The notes under the pieces are model-generated. The model did not search any database. It worked only from the letters and a program-made list of their open reading frames with translations, and was not told where the DNA came from. DNA of 21,313 nucleotides, taken from assembly GCA_047625765.1 (NCBI GenBank), contig JBLHRE010000013.1, positions 1 through 21,313 on the forward strand, given 5' to 3'. Shown here one piece after another: positions 13,598-20,744 of this stretch. The translations under genes were made by a program, and so were the position numbers. The first letter of the stretch is position 1. Each line of letters starts with the position of its first letter. This stretch comes from JBLHRE01 sp047625765. Lineage in GTDB: Bacteria; Bacteroidota; Bacteroidia; Flavobacteriales; JBLHRE01.

Positions 13598-14827
13598 CTA
13601 GTTCTTAATCCAACCTGCAGTCCAGTCATTTGAAGTTTCAACAGCTCCAATAAAATTTGTAGATACAAACCAGTTATCAGAAGTGCTTACATCAAATCCT
13701 CCAGTTGTGGTTCCTACAAAACCGTTTAGTGCCACTGCGTTAGAGTTGTTAGATGCATCGTTTTCAAATTCCGCACAATCTTTCCAGTCTGTTCCATTGT
13801 TAAAAGAAACGGAGTTGCTTACCATCAAGTCTCCAGCCGTCATATTAGCTGTTGTAATAGGATCTGATACACGAATACCGTTCTTAGGGAAATTAGTAAC
13901 AATAGCATTGTAAATTTTACCTTTTGTACCTTCTCTCAAACGCATTCCTGTATTGTCAGAATCAGAATCTTGCAATCCAATTAAAGTGATGTTAGATAAA
14001 GTAGGGTTAGAATAAGGAGCAGCTGTATTATCGTCTCCATTGTTATCTGCTTCAATTCCTCTGTCTCCTCCTGTGGCAAATTGGTTTACCACCCAAAATT
14101 GACCTTTACCTGACCAACCGTGTGTCCAGTCAAATGAATCATCTTCATTTCCGGAAGATACAGCATAACGTACATTCACCGTTCCTCCAAAAAATTCAAA
14201 TCCATCATCAGAGCCATTGTATGCTTGTACATATTCTACAGTAGTTCCAGATCCAACACCATTAAAAGAGAAGCCATTTAATTCGTTGTCTGTTCCCAAT
14301 ATCTTACCAGCATATTCTACCCTTACATAACGGATAACACCAGAGTTATCGCTAGCGTTTGTACCACCGTAAATACCTGTTCCACCTTCACCTTCTGCAG
14401 TTGCACCAGTGTTGATAGGAGCATTACCGTTTACAATAATTCCACCCCAATCTCCCGAAGAAGGATTCGCTTCTCCAGAGGTAAATACAATTGGATTAGA
14501 CGCTGTTCCGTTTGCACTTATCTTACCTCCTCTTTGTACTGCTAAAAAGGCTATTGTTCCGTCTGCAGCAGATTTAATTATTGTTCCTTCTTCTACCGTT
14601 AATGTAGATCCGTCTGCAACAAAAATTCCTCCTGAAAGTTTCCAGGTATAATCGTTTTCTAAAGTTAGGTCCTCGTTAACAGTCCCTGTTATTGTTTTTG
14701 TATTACCATCGGTAGAGATGGTGTACAGTTTGTCTTCTGTTATTGGATCTTCTTTTTCTTTACAACCTACAAATCCAAGTGATACACTTAATAAGAAAAC
14801 AGTCAATTTTGAATACTTTAATTTCAT
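13598..14827 (-). CDS. Predicted surface or periplasmic beta-helix lipoprotein, putative Pho-regulated partner of the TonB receptor
   Basis: 409 residues. Residues 1-21 are a lipoprotein signal, with Cys22 in the lipobox FVGC. The mature protein has short repeated strand-turn units rich in G, N, D, S and T (for example GIFVADGSTLTVEEGT, ISANGTASNPIVF, GVIRYVRVEYAG, TTVEYVQAYNGSDDGFEFFGG, SNITLIGLQDSDSDN), the pattern of a right-handed parallel beta-helix. Acidic clusters (SDDGFEF, EDDSFDW) could bind calcium. No catalytic motif is recognised. I know the type as a conserved Bacteroidota lipoprotein of unknown function that is often next to TonB-dependent receptors; here the receptor gene lies 216 nt upstream on the same strand. 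A strong CTTAACA array sits at its promoter, so expression under phosphate limitation is inferred. Confidence 0.72.
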   Translation of the reverse strand: MKLKYSKLTVFLLSVSLGFVGCKEKEDPITEDKLYTISTDGNTKTITGTVNEDLTLENDYTWKLSGGIFVADGSTLTVEEGTIIKSAADGTIAFLAVQRGGKISANGTASNPIVFTSGEANPSSGDWGGIIVNGNAPINTGATAEGEGGTGIYGGTNASDNSGVIRYVRVEYAGKILGTDNELNGFSFNGVGSGTTVEYVQAYNGSDDGFEFFGGTVNVRYAVSSGNEDDSFDWTHGWSGKGQFWVVNQFATGGDRGIEADNNGDDNTAAPYSNPTLSNITLIGLQDSDSDNTGMRLREGTKGKIYNAIVTNFPKNGIRVSDPITTANMTAGDLMVSNSVSFNNGTDWKDCAEFENDASNNSNAVALNGFVGTTTGGFDVSTSDNWFVSTNFIGAVETSNDWTAGWIKN

Positions 14828-14872
14828 CTTGAAATAATTTTAATCGTTTTGTTTTTTACTTTTTGTTTGATA

Positions 14873-14929
14873 CAAACGTACGGCAGTAAGGTTATCTAAA
14901 TGTTAAGTACAGTTTACCATGTTATAAAT
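14873..14929 (-). promoter_or_regulatory. Putative four-unit Pho-box promoter of the beta-helix lipoprotein
   Basis: On the minus strand: ATTTATA (14929-14923), GGTAAAC (14918-14912), CTTAACA (14907-14901) and GATAACC (14896-14890), all at an 11-bp period. After 9 bp comes TACGTTTG (14880-14873), an exact TAnnTTTG. Spacing is identical to that at pstS. Expected transcription start is near 14866, 40 nt before the ATG. Confidence 0.68.
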
Positions 14930-14943
14930 ACTTGCGGTTTTTA

Positions 14944-14981
14944 TGTTAAGTGTATGTAATGAAAAAGCAGCTGATGTTAAG
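14944..14981 (-). promoter_or_regulatory. Upstream extension of the Pho-box array
   Basis: Further minus-strand units CTTAACA (14981-14975), CATTACA (14961-14955) and CTTAACA (14950-14944). The last two are 11 bp apart; the first is 20 bp away. The block is out of register by one base from the promoter-proximal array. Confidence 0.45.
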
Positions 14982-14985
14982 GTAA

Positions 14986-15023
14986 AACAAGAAAGGCTAA
15001 CTCGAATAAAAAGAGTCAGCCTT
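14986..15023 (-). terminator. Intrinsic terminator of the TonB-dependent receptor gene
   Basis: An 11-bp stem with one wobble pair (15013-15023 with 14993-15003) and a 9-nt loop, followed on the minus strand by a U-rich TTCTTGTTTT-type tail. It lies 20 nt after the receptor stop and just before the upstream Pho-box block of the next gene, so the two genes are separate units. Confidence 0.7.
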
Positions 15024-15043
15024 AATTATAGTTTGAGTCAGTA

Positions 15044-17794
15044 TTAGAACATGAAAGTCAGACTTATAGACCCGTCTAGCCCTTTTTTAAAGCTGTTTGT
15101 GGTGAAAGGAACACCTTCGTTGTATTGTACGGTTTCTATAACAGGATTCAGCAAGTTTTTAACTTTAGCCGATGCTTTTAGTTTATCGCTTATGTTATAG
15201 CTTCCAATAAGATTTAAACTTCCGAAAGATTGCTCGTAAATGTCTCCCAAACCTTGGATGCCAATAGCTGATAAGCGATCGCCAAACCAGTTGTATGCTA
15301 CCGTTACAATTCCTTTATCTCCTGGGTTATAACTTAAGTCAACATTTAATAATACGGGTGATGCGCCTTGTAAAGAGTGTGTTTTGTTGGTGACAAGATT
15401 AGAAGCATTCCCGTCATCGTTTACCTGGACATTAGAATGTAATATCGAAGCATTAAAGCCAACAGTCATGTCCTTTAATATTCCTTTTTTGAAAATGGTA
15501 GCAAGCTTTTTGTTGTATTCCAATTCTATTCCTGCAACCATTCCAAAGTCTGCATTCTGAAAAGATTGCAACTGACCTGATGCAGTTGCCAACATATTCT
15601 TTTCGATAGGATTGTCAAGGTATTTTCCAAATACCGCAACACTAATCAGTTCGCTAGGGTTTGGATAGAATTCCATTTTCAAATCGGCATTGTAATTTTG
15701 TCCGTTTTGCAGTTCTGGGTTACCCTTTGTTTTGGTTCCTGCAAATACTTCTGTATACTCGAAAGGTGCAACCTCCTTAAAACCGGGTCTAGAGATAGTT
15801 TTGCTACTCGCGAATCTAAAGACCGTTTTTTCGGTAGCATTAAATCGCAAACCTAAATGAGGTAATATAGCTAAGCTATTTAGACTATTAACTTCATTTA
15901 TACTTGGCTGTACTTGATTTTTATAAGTAATATTCTGAATCGCATATTCTGAACGTAAACCGGGTAAGAGTTGTAATCTCGGGCCAAACCAAACACTGGC
16001 GTTAGCATGCCCCGCTATTACCATTAAATCTGCTCTGTACGCAGATGCTGGGTTGCTTACTTCTTCAATTGAAATGGCACCGCGTTCTGCATTCATATCA
16101 TTTAGATATTGATCAGGGTTATTGTAATCAACTGCAGCATAATAAGTTCCGAAATTTGATAGATCGTATAAAAACTGAGTGTAATCGAAGTTTCTAACTT
16201 TATACTTTCCTTGTATTCCAAAATCAATAAATGCCTTTTCTTTATCGATTTTAGAGCCATTAAGGTAGTATTTTATGTTCGCTAATCCAGAGAGTTCTTT
16301 TTCTGTCAATTCACTGCTGAAGCGGTGGTTTTCCAATCTATCTTTTGCATTGAAAATGTATTCATTGTCGGCTGCTCCATCTTCGTATAAGTATACCAAT
16401 TGATTTCTGTCTGGAGTGCTATTTTCGGCAACAGAGTATCCCACAGCCCAATTGGCATTGGCTTTTTCAAGGTCATAGGTTCCAGAAAGTTGTTGCAAAT
16501 ACAAGGTGTTTCGCTGGAATGTATTTCTTCTCGAATAGATATTAGAAGGGTAATCGAAATGATTTCCTCTAATTTCTCTAGTAGCATCAGAAGAAGTGTT
16601 TACACCAACAAAAGTATATTTGTATGCTGATTGAGTGTTGGGTGCAAAGTATAAAGTGGCCAAGGCCGATGAGTTGGTGCTCTGTTCAAAATTTTCGAAC
16701 TCGTAATCGAGCTTCACATCATTTTGTTTGTTGATGACACGAATGTTTCCTTCTGTATATTTTGCGTCCTGTGAATGAGACAAAGACATCAAATACCCAA
16801 ATTTGCTACCGTTCTCGTATAATTTACAGTTCCCTTTAGAAATATTGAAACTGCTATTCGGTCCGCTCACCTTCGAGATTGGATTCAATAAATTATTGAA
16901 CTGAATAATTCCGGTTTCAGAATTTTTTGAACCAATATTTGGAGTTGTTCGAGTGCCATCGTCAAATCCAAAATAATCGAATCTACCACCGTTATAACTA
17001 GTTACATTGCGGCCAATAGTCTGGCTGTTGAAACCAGAACCAATAGAAACTTTTAACTCAGGGTTTTCGCTATAAGACTTGGTTTGAATGTCTATAATTC
17101 CTCCCGAGTAATCGCCATAATATTGCGATGAGAAAGTCTTTGTAACCTTAATGTTGCTTACGATGTTGGTTGGGAAAAGATCCAATTCAGGAACTTTCAT
17201 GTCGGGATTTGTAGAAGGTACGGGTAAGCCGTTAAGAAGCGCAGCATTATACCTATCTCCTAAACCTCTTACAACAACAAATTTGGAGGATACGGTAGAA
17301 ATACCAGACACTTTTTTAAGACCATCAGCAACGGTACTGATTCCTTTTCTACTCAGCTCTTGAGCTCCAATATTTTGAACAATTTCTGTAGATTTACGTG
17401 CCGTTACCAGAAGAGCTGTTTCGCTTTCGCGATCTTGCTTTACCACTAAATCAATAGATTCTAAGACTTGGCTATCTACACTTATCTTGTGCGTAAGTTC
17501 AACGGTTTGTCCAGTAATAACCTCTATGTTAGCAATAGTATCTGTTTTGTATCCAATATAACTAATGATAATTGTGTAAGTTCCTGCCTCAAGATTAAGT
17601 TCATATTTGCCATCAAAATCTGTGGTTACACCTATATTCGTTCCCGATACAATTACATTTGCAAACGGAATTGTTTCTTGATTGGTTTGATCTTGAACCG
17701 TTCCGGTTAAAGAGCCTTGACCTTCTCCTTCTGCTTGTACGACAACGTTAAAGCTAAAAAGGATAATTGCTAAGAGGCTAAATATCTGATTCAT
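15044..17794 (-). CDS. TonB-dependent outer-membrane receptor with carboxypeptidase-regulatory-like N-terminal domain
   Basis: 916 residues. Residues 1-21 are a signal peptide (hydrophobic, ending VVVQA). Residues about 27-107 form a CarboxypepD_reg-like beta-sandwich (GSLTGTVQDQTNQETIPFANV, split here at TVQDQ; DFDGKYELNLEAGTYTI). The plug follows at about 125-235 with the VRGLGDRYNAALLNG (175-189) and GGIIDIQTKS segments. The remaining ~680 residues are beta-barrel strands ending SISLTFMF, a C-terminal aromatic. It belongs to the single-chain TonB receptor class, not the SusC class: there is no SusD gene beside it. It would import a scarce ligand through the outer membrane using TonB energy. 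The ligand is not shown by the sequence; the neighbourhood and the CTTAACA units upstream suggest a phosphate-containing compound. It is divergent from phoB. Confidence 0.9.
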   Translation of the reverse strand: MNQIFSLLAIILFSFNVVVQAEGEGQGSLTGTVQDQTNQETIPFANVIVSGTNIGVTTDFDGKYELNLEAGTYTIIISYIGYKTDTIANIEVITGQTVELTHKISVDSQVLESIDLVVKQDRESETALLVTARKSTEIVQNIGAQELSRKGISTVADGLKKVSGISTVSSKFVVVRGLGDRYNAALLNGLPVPSTNPDMKVPELDLFPTNIVSNIKVTKTFSSQYYGDYSGGIIDIQTKSYSENPELKVSIGSGFNSQTIGRNVTSYNGGRFDYFGFDDGTRTTPNIGSKNSETGIIQFNNLLNPISKVSGPNSSFNISKGNCKLYENGSKFGYLMSLSHSQDAKYTEGNIRVINKQNDVKLDYEFENFEQSTNSSALATLYFAPNTQSAYKYTFVGVNTSSDATREIRGNHFDYPSNIYSRRNTFQRNTLYLQQLSGTYDLEKANANWAVGYSVAENSTPDRNQLVYLYEDGAADNEYIFNAKDRLENHRFSSELTEKELSGLANIKYYLNGSKIDKEKAFIDFGIQGKYKVRNFDYTQFLYDLSNFGTYYAAVDYNNPDQYLNDMNAERGAISIEEVSNPASAYRADLMVIAGHANASVWFGPRLQLLPGLRSEYAIQNITYKNQVQPSINEVNSLNSLAILPHLGLRFNATEKTVFRFASSKTISRPGFKEVAPFEYTEVFAGTKTKGNPELQNGQNYNADLKMEFYPNPSELISVAVFGKYLDNPIEKNMLATASGQLQSFQNADFGMVAGIELEYNKKLATIFKKGILKDMTVGFNASILHSNVQVNDDGNASNLVTNKTHSLQGASPVLLNVDLSYNPGDKGIVTVAYNWFGDRLSAIGIQGLGDIYEQSFGSLNLIGSYNISDKLKASAKVKNLLNPVIETVQYNEGVPFTTNSFKKGLDGSISLTFMF

Positions 17795-17810
17795 TGCTTA
17801 TTAATTTTTG

Positions 17811-17856
17811 CAAATGAAGCCTATAATGTGAGGTAGAGAGTTAAGTAAAGGTTAAG
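17811..17856 (-). promoter_or_regulatory. Putative Pho-box promoter of the TonB-dependent receptor
   Basis: On the minus strand CTTAACC (17856-17850) and CTTAACT (17845-17839) are 11 bp apart. A third slot in the same register (17834-17828, ACCTCAC) is poorly conserved. Nine bp after that slot TTCATTTG (17818-17811) is one mismatch from TAnnTTTG. Confidence 0.5.
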
Positions 17857-17891
17857 ATTACGGTCGCAAGGTTAGCAAATTGTAATCTATA

Positions 17892-17941
17892 TTAAGTTTA
17901 AGTTAAGCGAGTAAATTACTTTATATTAACCCTTAATTTTG
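17892..17941 (+). promoter_or_regulatory. Promoter region of phoB-phoR
   Basis: TAATTTTG at 17934-17941 is an exact TAnnTTTG, 18 nt before the ATG. No TTG is at -33. Several TTAA cores precede it (17892, 17903 at 11-bp spacing, and TTAAC at 17926), but they are not in the 9-bp register seen at other island promoters, so autoregulation is possible but not shown. Confidence 0.5.
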
Positions 17942-17959
17942 CGACAAAATTAATTAATC

Positions 17960-18640
17960 ATGAGTCAGAACAGCAGTATTCTATTAATAGACGATGAAGA
18001 GGATATCCTAGAGTTTGTTGGGTATAATTTGGAGCGTGAAGGCTATAGTGTAAAGAAAGCATTGAATGGCAAAGAAGGAATTGAATTGGTGAAAAAGCAT
18101 TCATTCGACCTTATTATCTTAGATGTGATGATGCCAGAGATGGACGGGATGGAGACTTGTACCTTAATGCGAGAAATGCCTGAAGCAAAGAATGCATTGA
18201 TTGTGTTCTTAACTGCTAGAGGTGAAGACTATTCTCAAATTGCTGGGTTCGATGCTGGGGCAGACGATTACATATCGAAACCTATTAAACCCAGGCTTTT
18301 GGTGAAACGTGTCGAAGCTTTATTAAGAAGGTCAGCCATTGTGGAAGAAGAGTCAACAATTATTGTTGCAGGAGATTTATCTATTGACAGAGAACAATAT
18401 CAAGTAAGGAGAGGTGGTGAATCAATAGTGCTTCCACGAAAGGAATTTGAATTGCTTTGCCTTTTGGCTGAGAAACCTGGGCGAGTTTTTGGGCGAGATG
18501 AAATCATGGATAAAATCTGGGGAAATGAAGTTGTTGTAGGAGGAAGAACAATTGATGTTCATGTTAGAAAGTTAAGAGAGAAATTGGGCGATGAATACAT
18601 CACAACAATAAAAGGTGTGGGTTATAAATTTGGAGAATAG
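17960..18640 (+). CDS. phoB: PhoB-like response regulator (OmpR family)
   Basis: 226 residues. The receiver domain (about 6-120) has all active-site residues: Asp11-Asp12, the phosphoacceptor Asp55 (IILDVMMPEMDG), Thr85 (FLTAR) and Lys107 (ISKP). The winged-helix DNA-binding domain (about 132-225) has LPRKEFELLCLLA, VFGRDEIMDKIWG, RTIDVHVRKLREKLG and TIKGVGYKF. The phosphate role is inferred from the adjacent short-loop PhoR-like kinase and the surrounding phosphate-uptake genes. It is the obvious candidate to bind the CTTAACA repeats. Compare the regulator at 8333-8995, which has the same DNA-binding fold but a dead receiver. The stop codon overlaps the kinase GTG start by one base. Confidence 0.88.
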   Translation: MSQNSSILLIDDEEDILEFVGYNLEREGYSVKKALNGKEGIELVKKHSFDLIILDVMMPEMDGMETCTLMREMPEAKNALIVFLTARGEDYSQIAGFDAGADDYISKPIKPRLLVKRVEALLRRSAIVEEESTIIVAGDLSIDREQYQVRRGGESIVLPRKEFELLCLLAEKPGRVFGRDEIMDKIWGNEVVVGGRTIDVHVRKLREKLGDEYITTIKGVGYKFGE

Positions 18641-19665
18641 TGAAGAACACCAATAGAAATATCGCTTTTGGAGCATCTGCTATTTTTGCAGTCGTACTTT
18701 GTATCCTGTTGGTTATAATTCAATTGTTGAGACATTCAAGCATAGATGTAATAACAGTACTTAGTACTGCTTTTTTAGTTTTTATTTTGGGTGGATATGT
18801 CATTGATTTCGTCTTAAATAAATTTGTGCAAGAAAAAGTACGCTTAATTTATCAGTTAATTCAAAGCAATAAATCTATCACCTCTAAAGTGCCTAAAAAC
18901 CTTGAAGAGATTAATACTAGCGTAGAGAAGTGGGTACTTGATTCTAAGAATGAATTAGAAGCTTTTAAGCTGCAAGAGAATTTTAGACGCGAGTTTATTG
19001 GTAATGTTTCACATGAGTTGAAAACTCCCATCTTCAATATTCAAGGATATGTAATGACTCTTATGGATGGCGCTTTGTATGATGAAAATTACAATTTGAA
19101 ATACTTGGGAAGAACCATGAATTCTGTAGATAGGATGATTGATTTGGTAGAGGATTTAGAAACGATCTCTCTCTTAGAAACCGACAGTATAGAATTGGAT
19201 AAGAGCAAATTTGATTTGTTAGCACTTGTAGGAGAAACCCATGAAGCTTTAGAGTTTAAAGCAGAAAAGAGAAGTATAAAATTGAAATACGACTCTCAAG
19301 TTGGTAAGGTTGTAATGGTGCATGCAGATAGGAAAAGGGTTCGCCAAGTAATAGAAAACCTTGTTGTAAACGCTATCAAATATGGAAAAGAAGAAGGAGA
19401 GGTTAGTGTTAATGTTTATGATATTGATGCCAATGTTTTGGTAGAAGTAGCAGATGATGGAATAGGAATTGAAGAGAACAGCTTGCCGCGAGTATTCGAA
19501 CGATTCTACAGGGCAGATAAAGGTCGGTCAAGACAACAAGGAGGTTCTGGTTTAGGACTATCAATTGTAAAACATATTATTGAAGCACACGAGCAAAACA
19601 TTCATGTCCGCAGCACCATAAATGAAGGTTCTGTCTTCTCATTTACTTTAGCAAAGGCCTTATAA
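18640..19665 (+). CDS. phoR: PhoR-like sensor histidine kinase
   Basis: 341 residues. Two membrane helices (about 9-29 and 38-58) are joined by a loop of under ten residues, so there is no real periplasmic sensor; phosphate status is probably read indirectly through Pst/PhoU, as known for PhoR. No PAS or HAMP domain is recognised in the ~60-residue linker. The dimerisation/phosphoacceptor box is FIGNVSHELKTPIF with His125. The ATPase domain shows the N-box (ENLVVNAIKYG), G1 (DDGIGI), the F-box (RVFERFYR) and G2 (GGSGLGLSI). The start is a GTG whose G is the last base of the phoB stop TAG, giving tight translational coupling. The 3' end overlaps the convergent glycosyltransferase by 6 bases. 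Confidence 0.87.
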   Translation: MKNTNRNIAFGASAIFAVVLCILLVIIQLLRHSSIDVITVLSTAFLVFILGGYVIDFVLNKFVQEKVRLIYQLIQSNKSITSKVPKNLEEINTSVEKWVLDSKNELEAFKLQENFRREFIGNVSHELKTPIFNIQGYVMTLMDGALYDENYNLKYLGRTMNSVDRMIDLVEDLETISLLETDSIELDKSKFDLLALVGETHEALEFKAEKRSIKLKYDSQVGKVVMVHADRKRVRQVIENLVVNAIKYGKEEGEVSVNVYDIDANVLVEVADDGIGIEENSLPRVFERFYRADKGRSRQQGGSGLGLSIVKHIIEAHEQNIHVRSTINEGSVFSFTLAKAL

Positions 19666-20685
19666 TTCGACAAGCAATTTAGCCCAGTTTGGGGCTAGAA
19701 ATGCTACAGCATCCTCACTAGTAATTTCTTTCATCTCTTTTATTCTTTCCGCACTTAATTTATTTTGTGGCATAAATCGGATTCCTTTTAAATGTCGATT
19801 ATATGTTACAAGATATTCTTGTTCCGTTTGCCCTGGAGTTGGAATTAGAATTGCTTTCTTATTTAAGCATACCAGATCCATTAATGTGGTATACCCAGCT
19901 CTAGAGATGATTAGATCAGCCTTTTGAATTTCAGTCCATAATTGGTCTCTATCAGCGAAAGCAATATAGTTTTTAGTGTTTTTTGTTGCATCAGTGCCCC
20001 CAATTATTGTAATAGGTAGAGATTTCTGAATTTCTAACAATTGCTTTTCAAAGGACGTTCTGTGAGGCTCAGGACCAGAAATTATAGCAAGTGTTTTCCC
20101 TGCGCTTGTTCCTTTGATATTTGCAGCACCTTCGAACTGACTTAACCAGCCAATACGTTTAATCTTTCTGTTTTTTGAGCTTGAAAGTGCCCCAGATAAA
20201 TTCTTTTCTCCCTCGGTATCAGGCACCCATATTTCAGTGAATTTCCGGATAGCCTTGTGGTGCAATTTGCTAGCCAAATTCCCGAATGGAATTCCCTGAA
20301 TGTTTAATTGGTGACAGAGGTAAATCGATTTTATTTTAGGAAGCCAACATCCTAATCTGCTATCGCTAATGATAACATCAAATTGTTCATTGAGCTGGAT
20401 TTCAGCAATCAGTTTTCTCTCTTTTTTAATGGTGCTAATAATGCGGGGAATCTGCTGAACCATGCCAATAGAGAAATAATTTTCGCTGTATTGAATTTTA
20501 TAATCTGGAAGTTTGAAATAGTTAAGCTCCGGAAAGTTCTTTTGTAGTAATTCGCCAGCAAGTCCAGAAGAAGCGATACTTACTGAATGGGTTGCGCTAA
20601 AATTCTGAATCATAGGCGTACATCTGGAGGCGTGACCGAGGCCCCAGTTTAAACAGCAGAACAATATGTTTTTTTTTGTGTTCAT
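19660..20685 (-). CDS. Glycosyltransferase, MurG/GT28-like fold
   Basis: 341 residues from the ATG at 20685. The frame is open to an ATG at 20703, but the bases from there belong to the terminator hairpin and U-run of the upstream gene, so 20685 (MNTKKNIL) is preferred. The N-terminal domain starts with a strand and the glycine loop NWGLGHASR (13-21), typical of GT-B acceptor domains. The C-terminal domain has SGPEPHRTSFE (203-213), SRAGYTTLMDL (261-271) and PTPGQTEQEYL (282-292), the UDP-sugar-binding pattern of GT28/MurG-like enzymes. Donor and acceptor are unknown. True MurG is longer and lies in the mur cluster, so this is a paralogous family widespread in Bacteroidota. It has no tie to the phosphate genes other than its convergent overlap with phoR. 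Confidence 0.75.
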   Translation of the reverse strand: MNTKKNILFCCLNWGLGHASRCTPMIQNFSATHSVSIASSGLAGELLQKNFPELNYFKLPDYKIQYSENYFSIGMVQQIPRIISTIKKERKLIAEIQLNEQFDVIISDSRLGCWLPKIKSIYLCHQLNIQGIPFGNLASKLHHKAIRKFTEIWVPDTEGEKNLSGALSSSKNRKIKRIGWLSQFEGAANIKGTSAGKTLAIISGPEPHRTSFEKQLLEIQKSLPITIIGGTDATKNTKNYIAFADRDQLWTEIQKADLIISRAGYTTLMDLVCLNKKAILIPTPGQTEQEYLVTYNRHLKGIRFMPQNKLSAERIKEMKEITSEDAVAFLAPNWAKLLVEL

Positions 20686-20691
20686 CAGCAT

Positions 20692-20727
20692 AAAAAAGGC
20701 CATCGATCTTTCGAAAGATGGCCTTTT
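20692..20727 (-). terminator. Intrinsic terminator of the T9SS-secreted protein gene
   Basis: Stem AAAAGGCCATC (20694-20704) with GATGGCCTTTT (20717-20727), and on the minus strand a U-run reaching 20692. An alternative inner palindrome, ATCTTTCGAAAGAT (20706-20719), overlaps it. It ends only 6 nt before the glycosyltransferase ATG. Confidence 0.8.
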
Positions 20728-20744
20728 AATTAACTTTTATAAAA

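Noticed and set aside
17892..17941. Standard-register Pho box at the phoB promoter
   Set aside because: TTAA cores are abundant, but none ends 9 bp (or 9 plus multiples of 11) before TAATTTTG; an apparent CTTTATA is off by one base.
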